Shown: positions 7,434-16,073 of the stretch, piece after piece
Layout of the letters: each line of letters starts with the position of its first letter
How positions within the stretch are numbered: the first letter of the stretch is position 1
NCBI GenBank assembly: GCA_903813345.2
Contig: CAIIXF020000011.1
Span: forward strand, 1,116,368-1,132,570
Direction: 5' to 3'
Length of the DNA: 16,203 nucleotides
DNA from: Owenia fusiformis
Lineage: Eukaryota; Annelida; Polychaeta; Sabellida; Oweniidae
Translations under genes and position numbers: made by a program
Notes under the pieces: generated by a model
What the model was told of the DNA's origin: nothing
What the model saw: the letters and a program-made list of their open reading frames with translations, nothing else
Databases searched by the model: none

Positions 7434-8104
7434 GATCGACATAGCCTTCTCTCTCTCGAGCGTTAGATAAAGAATCACCCCCTATGATCGCATAGAATGA
7501 ACGGAGGAGGTGATGCCGGCATTTCTGCAAAATTCAACAAATCTGGAAGATTTATTTTTAAGGAAAGTTTACGATTTAATTGCAAAATGAATAGTCGCAC
7601 GGTGTAGTAAAATGTGCTAGGTATTCTAATTTTTTTTGTTTGAAATGATAGGCTTCTGAGATATGAGATATAAAAGGGCATATATCGTTACCAACGTGTA
7701 AAAGTCAATGTTTTTGCTATAAATCACACAACAATGGTCTACACGACCTGTAATAAATACTTGTAAGGAACGTTATTTTCACAAAACTTAAATGTCATTT
7801 GTGAATACGGTGGTATGATCTTCCATTGTGTGTTTAATTTCATATGGAGAGCACGCACCCCCCCCCCCCCTCCATCTTGCTTCATCAAGCTTCGGACCTA
7901 CATGTATCCTCACGTAGTAATTGAGCGTGCGAACCGACGACACACGCCCCCCCCCCCCCGTCCTTAACATTTCGAAGCCCAATACTCGAAAACCCATGAT
8001 TAGTGTGAAACCGAATTCTACGGAACACAATACTCTAGAAAGATAAATCAATTAAACTTTGTGAGAATGACGTATACAGTTTACATAGCGTCCCTAAGGC
8101 GGAG
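7434..8104. other. Unassigned DNA with two C13 tracts
   Basis: No gene recognised. Two runs of 13 C (7858-7870 and 7947-7959) lie about 90 bp apart and resemble the G13 at 521-533 and the C12 at 7232-7243. Two open frames on the minus strand (7475-7681 and 7788-8051) have no family resemblance. The second translates a C tract as a Gly run and is judged spurious. Confidence 0.4.
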
Positions 8105-8233
8105 ATGGAGAAGGAGTGGCTTTCCACGGCAGGAAAGGACTATTTTACAATGGCGATTCCTAATGAAGTAACACAGCGCATATTAATTAATTTTGTTTAT
8201 TTTCCTTTAGTTAAAGTTCTCAAAAACAGTTAA
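8105..8233 (+). CDS. Small unrecognised ORF, 42 codons (doubtful)
   Basis: An ATG-started frame whose peptide begins MEKEWLSTAGKDYFTMAIP and ends VKVLKNS before a TAA at 8231-8233. The composition is protein-like, with a charged start and a hydrophobic middle (residues about 26-36), and the first 60 bases are less AT-rich than the surroundings. No family is recognised and no splice or promoter context decides for or against it. It may be chance or a fragment of a decayed gene. Confidence 0.12.
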   Translation: MEKEWLSTAGKDYFTMAIPNEVTQRILINFVYFPLVKVLKNS

Positions 8234-8869
8234 AAGATCAGTAAAACATGTAGTGAAAATAAGAAAGAAAGAAAATATACATTTACGCGGAACTTCAATC
8301 TCCTTTATGGCATAGTTTAATGAAACATTTAGAAAAAAACAAACAAGTCTAACGTATAGAACTTTAAAGACATACAGTTTGGACAATATGAAGTAGATAG
8401 CAACATAATACAGCGCATCATTGAGAAAGTATACCGTCCTCTTTCTTGTTCATACGAGATTTGAATCAGACGTTTGGATAGCGATATTCATTGAACTGAC
8501 ATGACAGATAGATGATTTTACGGACGCTTTCATGATTTTAATTTAGCTACACATACAGCAAACATTTGTTTAAAATAAGATTTAAGAAGAAGAATGGACA
8601 AGCCTTCTAATGGTGTCTTGATAATGTGGTCAACTATTTTATAGAATAACAAAAAATATACTAAATGTTAATATGCGAAAATATTGCTAAAGGTTTGTTT
8701 TAGTTCTGGTAAAATGTAGATAAAGGTATTTCTAATAATTAGCTTAATTTCTTAGAGGCCTACTAAGTTTCGGATTAATGGATGGACCCCATTAATCTAT
8801 TTTAGAAAAATAAAGTTTACACTGTAAAATGATTTTAATAATCTGCACAATCTGTTACTCAACCAGCAC
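8234..8869. other. Unassigned AT-rich DNA
   Basis: No gene or RNA recognised. One short hairpin (GATTAATGG / CCATTAATC, about 8773-8800) is followed closely by an AATAAA (8809-8814). That might mark the 3' end of an old transcript, but nothing upstream supports a gene. Confidence 0.35.
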
Positions 8870-9350
8870 TACGTGATAACAACAGCCCATGAGCCCACAG
8901 CCCATGATAGAATTAATATAACGCAACGGGGCACAATCTGACACGAAACCAATACCAGACAAAAAACACATAGAGATAACGACTGTCAAACTGATACAAC
9001 ACAATCAGGTACAACCAATAAAATACAACCAATTCTCATCGATCAAATTTGAGATAACACCAGTCACATAGTGGACACAGCCAAATACCTTACCAGACTG
9101 GGCACAACCTGCCACCCGATCAATATAATACAATCACAACACAAGTTACACAACCCATTATAAAACTAACGTTTCACGAACCAAAACCTCGACCTATCAT
9201 TTAACTAAATCATTTAGGCACTACCTGACACAAACCTACCAAAACACAACCAAGATCAACCAAATACTAAATTTATTATACTCGATTAAACTAGAAAATG
9301 GCAACTCCACGGAGTAGCAAATCCAAACGAACACTATATAAATGATCAAT
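8870..9350. repeat. A+C-biased degenerate tandem repeat
   Basis: The plus strand is strongly depleted in G and T, and variants of ACAATC-GG-ACAACCAAT recur at irregular spacing of about 25-40 bases (for example 8939, 8998, 9087 and 9225). A close copy lies at 10149-10175 (ACACAATCAGGCACAACC there, ACACAATCAGGTACAACC at 8998). This suggests the array once continued to about 10270 and was split by 9360-10135. Non-coding. Confidence 0.5.
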
Positions 9351-9364
9351 CTATACAGTCACAA

Positions 9365-9762
9365 TGTAATATTTACCATCTACTCCTTTCCTTCAATAAA
9401 ATATTTTAGATCATTGTAGTAAAATGTAACCATACTTTCAAGATAACTCTAAGTAATTGCGAATTTCTGCTCTAGTCAGCCATTTTGATTTTCAGAGGCA
9501 CAAATCAAGTAAACAATGCCATGATTGTGATCTACGCTGAAATTCCTTAAATTTGAGTATAATAAAGCCATACTTTTAAGAGATCAGAAAATAATTGCGA
9601 AATCCCGCAATAAAGCGGCCATTTTGAATTGCACGAATAAGAAAAAGTAACGCTACAATATTTGCAATCTACTCTAAATTGCCTTTCATTTGAGTATAAT
9701 AAAGCTATACTTCAAAAACATCTCAAAATTAACGCAAATTCCTGTTTTCCCAACCCCCCATT
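9365..9762 (+). repeat. Diverged 138-bp tandem repeat, about 2.5-3 copies
   Basis: Units begin with CCATACTT or CTATACTT at 9430, 9568 and 9705 (spacing 138 and 137). Each has TAATTGCGA or ATTAACGCA about 25-30 bases in. The first two carry GCCATTTTGA (about 9479 and 9618) and end TTTGAGTATAATAAAG. The third is cut short near 9762. Sequence at 9365-9429 matches the end of a preceding, more diverged unit. Non-coding. Confidence 0.65.
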
Positions 9763-10013
9763 TACGGCCCCTAGGGTCAGGTAAAAAACGGGATATATGT
9801 GAAATATATAGATGTTAATATACTACCAAAATTTCAAATAATAATTTAAAATGAAAAACATAAGATTTTTGTGAAAAATTCCTACCATTTTAAAACTGGC
9901 GGCCATCTTGAAAAAAATTTGTTTTGCGTAAAAGTATTCACCTTAACTATTCACCAATATACATCTTTCCACCAAATGGACGAAAATCTGTTGACTAGTA
10001 TCCGAGTTATCTT

Positions 10014-10128
10014 CCGGACAGACGGACGGACGGACAGACAGACGGACAAACTGACTGACTGACGGACTGACTGACTGCCGGACTGACGGACGAAGGGCTT
10101 CACTGTATCCATACGGAACTTCGTCCGT
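10014..10128 (+). repeat. GACG/GACT microsatellite followed by a hairpin
   Basis: Interrupted GACG, GACA and GACT tetranucleotides run from about 10018 to 10092. The array leads into a perfect 10-bp stem (ACGGACGAAG at 10086-10095; CTTCGTCCGT at 10119-10128) around a 23-base loop. The pairing of a tetranucleotide array with a terminal hairpin looks like the end of a short interspersed or hairpin-ended element that includes the 138-bp repeats. Its left limit is not clear. Confidence 0.65.
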
Positions 10129-10135
10129 GGGGATA

Positions 10136-10270
10136 ATCAAACAATCAAAACACAATCAGGCACAACCAATGAAACACTACGAAACGGTGATATCAGTATA
10201 TCCGACTAACCTTCACCATAAAGCTCCTGATGAACATATCCTAGACCACAACCAATGCAATGAATGAGCT
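10136..10270. repeat. Second block of the A+C-biased degenerate repeat
   Basis: Resumes the composition and wording of 8870-9350, with AACACAATCAGGCACAACC at 10147-10165 and CACAACCAATG at about 10246. It is consistent with the array having been split by the intervening element. Confidence 0.45.
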
Positions 10271-10467
10271 ACACTCCCCTCCATAAGTTTGGCAACCTTA
10301 GCCCCGCCTCCTATTGAAGTACGTGTCAAAGCCTCTTTACGTTTGAATTTTTATTCACTTAACCTGCGTTGAAATAACTTAATATGCTAATATAATATTG
10401 ATCGAAACGTAACTTGACTTTATTTTCAATACCCTCAAATTTTCCTAATTTTTTCCTCGATTACAAT

Positions 10468-10542
10468 ATGTCGGAAATTGATGATAAATGTGATGATTTT
10501 TTGAAAATCGTCATTCCGATGTTAACCAATGGGAAATGGTAG
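10468..10542 (+). CDS. Possible first exon, 24 codons, with conserved donor (speculative)
   Basis: An ATG with A at -3 opens a frame reading MSEIDDKCDDFLKIVIPMLT and then NGKW before a TAG at 10540-10542. Just before that stop lies GTAGGT (10538-10543), a plausible splice donor. A second copy of the last 49 bases (11959-12007, minus strand) keeps the peptide IPMLTNGK and the GTAGGT although the DNA differs at 7 positions. This suggests a duplicated exon end. No family is recognised. The decayed mariner element begins 32 bp downstream, so the continuation would be interrupted. Confidence 0.2.
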   Translation: MSEIDDKCDDFLKIVIPMLTNGKW

Positions 10543-10573
10543 GTTCGGGGCAAATCAGAAATTAGGATATCTA

Positions 10574-11632
10574 CAGGGTGTTCCAAAAGTAACAGGACTG
10601 GTGCTGGCATTTTGTTGAATAAACACCAATCGTCTTCAAAATTTTACATAATGTACTTTCATGTATTGTTCCTAAGACTTCAAAGTTTCGACAAAAAATA
10701 TGGAACTGGGGTAGAGTTATAGTTGCTATGGTAACATGACATCACAATACCCGGGGCAACATTCCACGCAGAAAGTTACAGACTTTAATTAAGCATTTTG
10801 TACATCCCATATCAAAGTTAGAATCCAACAACTGGTGGGAATTACATTTGCTAAATACATCATTTGATATTCCTATGTATCCTCTACTTTGAAAAGTAGG
10901 GTCCTCTTTGGTCAGTCCCAGAGAAGCACTCGGTATCCATGACTCAAACACATGAGTGAACCCATTTGATGACATGTCAAGCAGGGTCGATATAGGACAA
11001 CTTGGACAAGGTCATTCTCATCTTTAAAGGTCTTACCACGCTGATTAGCATTCCATTCTCCATATAAAAGTAAAAATTAGATATTGCATGGTCAGAAGAG
11101 TATGATGCATGGTCTTAGACCTCAAGACCTAGCTCCGCTATAGCTTCAGTGGTCTTTAATGCTGACTTGCGGGCAGACGCCTTATCAAGATGGATGACTG
11201 GCTTCAAATTGGGTATTTTCACAAACTCAACAGTGAATTGTGCAGACTGTTATACATAATAATACTTCAGGAAATTGAATAAATATTATTACTATGAAAT
11301 AATACTTGAATCTGAGTTGTATAACAACACCATAACTATAAAGCAACTAATAAAACAAACAAGAAATGTTGTATTGTAAGAGGTGAATTAGATACTTTCT
11401 TCAGTAATATAAAAAAAAAGTTAGCTATTACATTTTCATGAAAAAGTTGCCCCGGGTATTGTGATGTCACGTTACTATAGTAACCATAACTTTACCCAGA
11501 TTTTATCATTTTTTCTGAAACTTTACAATTTTAGTTGCACTACTTCAAAGTACAATTTGTGAAAATTTGAACACACTCGGTACAGAATTGACAAAATGCC
11601 AGCACCAGTCCTGTTACTTTTGGAACACTCTG
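10574..11632 (-). mobile_element. Decayed mariner/Tc1 element with about 190-bp TIRs
   Basis: It is flanked by TA on both sides (10572-10573 and 11633-11634). The ends are CAGGGTGTTCCAAAAGTAAC and the complement of CAGAGTGTTCCAAAAGTAAC. The inverted match continues, diverged, through about 10765 on the left and 11447 on the right, where both arms carry TGACATCACAATACCCGGGG. TA targets and CAG-GTGTTCC ends are typical of IS630-Tc1-mariner elements. The element is 1059 bp, shorter than an intact mariner (about 1.3 kb), and lacks the N-terminal half of the transposase gene. Confidence 0.88.
10937..11231 (-). pseudogene. Mariner transposase relic, C-terminal catalytic part
   Basis: On the minus strand, from about 11231, the frame reads VEFVKIPNLKPVIHLDKAS and on to ELGLEV, matching the block around the second catalytic Asp of mariner transposases (Asp codon 11184-11186). 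After an in-frame stop, the same frame gives SYSSDHAISNFYFY, matching the YSPDLAP-D-F block. The third catalytic Asp is Asn here (codon 11076-11078). Reading then shifts frame to RGKTFKDENDLVQVV, a typical mariner C-terminal segment, and to GFTHVFESW near the end (about 10937-10965). The first catalytic Asp region and the DNA-binding domain are missing. The gene is dead: stop codon, frameshift, lost catalytic residue and lost N-terminus. Confidence 0.8.
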
Positions 11633-11634
11633 TA

Positions 11635-11958
11635 TTCAGTAAAAGATTCAGCAAAAAATATTCTTAGAAAATTGAATTGTCTAACTTTTTTTGTACACAA
11701 AGTGTTTAGCTTACATAATGAATACTAAAGTAACAGAGCTTCAAAGTCATTTTTGAAATCATTTTTCGCCTCCTGTGTTATTTCAATGGGAGAGGTTTTT
11801 TGAAAAATAATTTTGACTTAAAAGATTATAACTTTGCTGATCCTGAAGAAAGGTATCAATTTTTTGTTAAATAAAGTAAGCAAATTCAATTGCCTACCTG
11901 ACTTGTATTTTTTTCAAGGACTCGGATCGGGAGTGATGGATATTTTGTCATATGACCT
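11635..11958. other. Unassigned AT-rich DNA between mariner and inverted module
   Basis: No ATG-started gene recognised. TTATAACTTTGCTGATCCTG at 11826-11845 looks like the kind of word found in dispersed non-coding repeats, but no boundaries can be drawn. Confidence 0.3.
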
Positions 11959-12150
11959 GCGGCAAACCTACTATTTTCCATTGGTTAACATGGGAATGTC
12001 GATTTTCTGGACGAGTTTCTCAATAATCGTATATACGTGCAATTAAGACATGATCGATAATGTTAAAAATTTTCTTAGTTTAGATCTAGCATCATCAAGA
12101 AGCGAGAATTTCACGGTTTTAGTTCCTCGCTTTTGATGCAAAAACACCAC
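11959..12150 (-). repeat. Inverted module, copy 2 (pairs with 10503-10551 and 13136-13296)
   Basis: The part 11959-12007 is the complement of 10503-10551 (42 of 49 bases identical). The part 12001-12150 is the complement of 13136-13296, roughly three quarters identical by eye with small indels, including the strongly conserved TTGCATCAAAAGCGAGGAAC. On its minus strand it can encode IIEKLVQKIDIPMLTNGK followed by stops and GTAGGT. The three copies form two nested fold-back arrangements around 12000. Whether they descend from one gene, a transposon end or a satellite is unknown. Confidence 0.6.
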
Positions 12151-13135
12151 ACCCAAGCTGCAAAAATACTTTTCCATATTATGTCCAGTGATGCAAAAAT
12201 ACCAATTAATGGCAGATTGTTGAACCCCATTATGGGCATTTACAGACTATTAATTTATCAATTGTATAATTTCAAAGAACATAAATCCTTAGGAACAGAT
12301 TTGAAACGCTATTGTTAACTAGGGCAACTCAGTCAATAAATATCATTTAACACCTTTCAGGCGATCATGACTCGGAGAACATGAGATTTCTGAGACGGAT
12401 ACTAGATGAAAAGATGGGGAGCTTCATATAAATCACACCACTTGGTCTGAAATGTTCGCGCCTCATTGAGCAAAAATGAGGACCGGGGTAACAGGAATGA
12501 CGGTCCCCTACTCTAGGGATTATTTCCCCCCGAACCCTATCCCCCAGGAACGCCACTCCTACGCGCGAATATACATATTATTGAGACCGGAGTTTCTAAG
12601 GGTATTGGTCCAGGGGAGACAATAATTAACAAAACACAGTTCAGAGGAGCCATATTTATTACTTCTAAGGGGTTAAAATATAGATAAATCCCCAAAACAT
12701 TGTTTATTGTTTTCGACTTATTGCGTCCAATTCTGACAGTTGGTTGTTCTGTTGGTTGTAGAAAATATGATCTAGGCCTTACAAATGCTTAAACTTTGTA
12801 TATAATTTCCTTGGGCCCTCAATGTAATTAATTTGCTGGCTATGATTTGTACTTCGAATATTTTCTTGCATGGTGGATTTTTAATTTCAAAACAGGGCAT
12901 CTCTACTACTGGACCATTTTGATATTTGGTTAGTCTACGTGCCATTTTGATACAAATACATTTAAAAGTGGACAAGATGCATTTCATTCATGGGTCACTG
13001 AATCGTGCGTTTCATTCATGCACCACTAACACATGTAAACATGAATATATGTTTCTAATGAAATTAATTAATACTTTTATACTGGCGTTTTTGCATCAGC
13101 TCATTGGTGTTTTTGTATCATTGATAATAAACAGA
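12151..13135. other. Unassigned loop between the inverted modules
   Basis: Sequence between the two inverted arms. It holds copies of a 14-base motif, GATGCAAAAACACC, near both edges (12190-12203; 13084-13097 and 13106-13119 inverted). A slightly GC-richer patch at about 12440-12620 has a minus-strand frame (12365-12556) of no recognisable kind. No gene can be supported. Confidence 0.35.
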
Positions 13136-13296
13136 GTGGTGTACATGTATTTGCATCAAAAGCGAGGAACTAAAACAGTGAATTTCTCGCTTCTTAATGA
13201 TGCTAAACCAATATTAAGAACTTTTTAAAAAAAATTATAGATCGTGTCTTAAGTGCACGTACATATGATTATTGAGAGACTCGTCCAAGAAAATGG
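13136..13296 (+). repeat. Module copy 3 (inverted partner of 12001-12150)
   Basis: The match starts at GTGGTGTA and runs to GACTCGTCCAAGAAAATGG. In frame it can encode IIERLVQENG, which parallels IIEKLVQKID in copy 2, and a frame continues open to about 13416. That frame also covers the palindromic GATGC-AAAACAC / GTGTTTTTGCATC at 13355-13381. The coding possibility is speculative. Confidence 0.55.
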
Positions 13297-13399
13297 TTCA
13301 AATGGGGAAAACAAAATATCTTCGAAAATCCATCACCGGAAGCTTGGACATCTTGATGCCAAAACACGGTGTTTTTGCATCATGTTTCACCTCAGTGAT

Positions 13400-14381
13400 T
13401 ATGTTGTTGTCTAAAGTATTTTTCGTTAACATGTTCATTTTCTTGACATGCGTTTATGATAAAATGTCGCAGGAATTATACCTACGAGTGAAATAAGGGA
13501 AAAGGAAAACCATACCTTCTAGATCTAGGTTAGAACATTTTGTAACCAGCGTAATTGAATGGATCACCAGTGATATAGGTTCTTCAAAAAATAAATGACT
13601 GATAAACTTTATACAGCTTATACTTATCGACTCTAAAACATGATAGACATGATAAATCGGTCATCTCTGGGTTCTGTTTGTATTTGGTCACTACCGGCAA
13701 TCACTCGATTAACGGTATGAATCGAAAACTGTTTATATGGTATTTAACTGATGCATTCACTGCATTGTGCAATGCCCCACTTTATTGATTTCAACTAAAG
13801 ATGATGAGATCTGATTGCGTACGATCGTTTCTCTTTGTCATTTGATTTATCCTGGCTGCCTGTGTTATTCCACCAAGGTAAAAAGTGAGGGACAAAATAA
13901 ATAAATTACAGCTTATTTTAAACCAAAAAATTCCACATCGGAGACTTTTTAAAGCCGGCTCGACTAGATTGTGTTACTTGGTACAAAATTATAATATGTA
14001 ACTTAACGTAAATGACATTCAGTACGTGTGTTTAAATCAGGAGGAAACATCTTACAGGACGAGAACAGCCAACCTCCTCTATTTCATAACATTAAGTAAA
14101 ATAGTTGTGAAACAAATAATACGAGCATTTAAATTCAATAGTACACTCGTCCCCGCAAGTGTAGCAACATTTAGCCCCTTCTACGAGCGTATTTGACTAC
14201 ATGTTTAGTCTTTCATGTTTGAATTGTAAAGAGAAAAAAACATTTGTAGGGCTGAAGAGTTCAAATCCCTCCCTTTTCTGAATTTTCATCATTAACAATA
14301 GGTGGGTAATTTCCACGATTCATGTAACGAATATCCATCAATCCGAAGTTCTAACAAACATATAAATTAATAAATAGAAAA
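13400..14381. other. Unassigned AT-rich DNA
   Basis: Nearly 1 kb with no ATG-started ORF worth naming, no inverted arms and no RNA gene seen. Confidence 0.35.
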
Positions 14382-14411
14382 TTGAATTTAACTTTAGTGA
14401 ACACAAAATTG

Positions 14412-14669
14412 ATGTTTAAGCTCCTTCTTCGAAAATATTGGGACAATTCGGAGGCGCAAAAAATAAAAAAAAAACTGTTGGCAGTTAAGTCTGTCAAACC
14501 TATAAAGGGATGTATGATATTGAAAAATAATTTATCCCATGGTTACAAGGATATAGATCGAATATCACGTGAAGATATAATTGATACGTGGATGAAGATA
14601 TCATATTTTCGCAAACAATTCCCAAACCATCGAATATCACTTTTGAAACCATCGAATATCACTTTTTGA
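14412..14669 (+). CDS. Unrecognised basic ORF, 85 codons, running into the inverted array
   Basis: The first ATG is at 14412; the open frame itself extends upstream to a TTG at 14382. The peptide begins MFKLLLRKYWDNSEAQKIKK and is rich in Lys, Ile and Leu, with a protein-like middle (SREDIIDTWMKISYF). No family is recognised. The last 15 or so residues (HRISLLKPSNITF) are encoded by the first two units of the fold-back array at 14625-14734, and the same core word (TCGAATATCAC) occurs earlier in the frame at 14555-14565. The array may therefore have grown from, or into, the 3' end of this frame. A chance ORF in AT-rich DNA remains quite possible. Confidence 0.22.
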   Translation: MFKLLLRKYWDNSEAQKIKKKLLAVKSVKPIKGCMILKNNLSHGYKDIDRISREDIIDTWMKISYFRKQFPNHRISLLKPSNITF

Positions 14670-14734
14670 AAGGTGATATTCGATGGTTTTAAAAGTGATA
14701 TTCGATGGTTTAAAAAGTGATATTCGATGGTTTT
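14625..14734. repeat. Fold-back array: five units of a 21-bp repeat, two inverted and three direct
   Basis: The unit is AAAGTGATATTCGATGGTTT. Two units read on the minus strand (14625-14644 and 14646-14667) and three on the plus strand (about 14670-14691, 14692-14712 and 14713-14734), with almost no spacer. The two inverted units can pair with the first two direct ones, giving a near-perfect hairpin of over 40 bp. Unit cores are virtually identical, so the array is recent or kept uniform. Its function is unknown. Confidence 0.9.
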
Positions 14735-14992
14735 GATTTTTTCAATTTTTTTTATTAATTCAGCAAAACGTTTCTTTATACTTTTATTTATTTTTTGGAT
14801 GTAGTTTTTACGGCGTTTGCATTAAATATAAACCCCCCTGTTACGTCACGTTTATGACATTCGTTGAATTATTGCATATGAAATGGAACTTCCATTGGAA
14901 GGCGTACATGTATTAATGTTGAAATAAATCTTGTTAAAATTTATCTGACTATTCGATGTTCGCTGGATAATAATTCCCCATTGGATAAACGG
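14735..14992. other. Unassigned AT-rich spacer
   Basis: T-rich sequence between the fold-back array and the next palindrome. No gene or repeat arm seen. Confidence 0.35.
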
Positions 14993-15132
14993 ACAATCCT
15001 ATGGTTTTTCAAAAATATCACTTATATCCACTCATGGATATCAGTATCGTCACTCATTCGCTGCGCTCACTTGCGAAGATATCAATATCCACTCATGAAT
15101 ATAAGTGATATTTTTTCAAAGCCATAGGATAT
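14993..15132. repeat. Imperfect 140-bp palindrome with TCGCTGCGCTC loop
   Basis: The left arm starts AATCCTATGGTTTTTC and contains AATATCACTTATATCCACTC. The right arm ends AAGTGATATTTTTTC and then AAAGCCATAGGATAT. The arms of about 50-60 bp match in inverted orientation with a few mismatches. ATATCCACTCATG also occurs in both arms as a direct repeat, because the word is itself partly self-complementary. The loop carries CATTCGCTGCGCTCACTTGCG (about 15057-15077). This looks like a hairpin-type MITE, but no target duplication is obvious. Confidence 0.75.
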
Positions 15133-16014
15133 ATAATATCCTTTTTAAAACAAATGTTATCTAAGAATATAAATTGTAGAAAAAAGTGTCCATCCGTTCA
15201 TTTGTAATTGTCTGTTCGGCTAATCAGATGATCGGATCTAGTACAGAAGCCAATAATTTTTTTCAGCGGTTTGCCCCTCTTGATTTTATCACAACCGCCC
15301 CCGTAGATTATAAGCAAGTAGGACATCTTCACTGGAACCAGACAATATTCTTGTCTGACACACGAGAGAAATCATGATATCAATAATGTTTCAAATGCAG
15401 GGTTCCCTTCGTGCTTTTGCAAATGTTGAAAATTGTATGATATTGTAACCCCGGGAGTGCAACATTGCCCAGAGAAACTCGATCCCTAAAATAATCGGAC
15501 CTCTATTCCATTCGTACTCTATTCACAGAATCGATGGTACAGTTAGTAGTAACACTACGTTATTTTTGAAGGATAAATGTCAAACATTGCATTTTTTGCA
15601 AGACCTCATCGTGGACCTCATTAACTTTCAATAAATATTTCATTTTCCCCCTTGGAGCCCCTAGGTCTGAGATCAATCATTATGCATCTTCTAAATTACC
15701 GCGCGCTAGTGACAATTTAAATGATTGTATTTTAATTTTCACTTTGCAAATATTACATACATTCCTTACTTTACAAATGAGAATGGAATTTGATGTCTAG
15801 TTTCTTGATACCAGGTTGATCGATCCTATAGTCACATATAAAAACCTATTTCTCATTTATCAATCAACCAAAATATTGCTGGCGTGTACGTATAATTACA
15901 AATTAGCTCGATTACCATTTCTTTCATATCAAATTGAGCTTCATGCCAAAACTAATTAGGTACATTCCCAAGTGGAAATTCACCAATCAGAAAACGTACT
16001 TATTTGAAGTAAGA
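15133..16014. other. Unassigned DNA up to the right arm
   Basis: About 880 bp with no recognisable gene. A frame at 15186-15377 starts at a GTG, not an ATG, and has no family resemblance. No repeat arms were seen before the weak inner extension of the right terminal repeat at about 16015. Confidence 0.35.
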
Positions 16015-16073
16015 CATGCATGATGGGATTGAAAAGGGTGCCGTTTGTTGATTACACTACTCACCTAAAGTGA

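Noticed and set aside
7788-8051. Minus-strand 87-residue frame
   Set aside because: It contains Gly runs translated from C13 tracts and has no family resemblance.
9871-10155. Open frames on both strands over the GACG/GACT microsatellite
   Set aside because: They are translations of tetranucleotide repeats (TDGRTDRQ-like, and SVRQSVSPSV-like on the other strand). The plus frame starts at GTG.
11834-12046. 70-residue plus-strand frame
   Set aside because: It starts at TTG and runs antisense to inverted module copy 2; no recognisable domain.
12926-13496. Plus-strand frames 12926-13228 and 13272-13496
   Set aside because: Both start at TTG and cover repeat modules and palindromes. Their hydrophobic peptides are typical of AT-rich non-coding DNA.
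14625-14734. CRISPR-like appearance of the 21-bp repeat array
   Set aside because: Units abut without unique spacers, occur in both orientations and lie in animal-type DNA.
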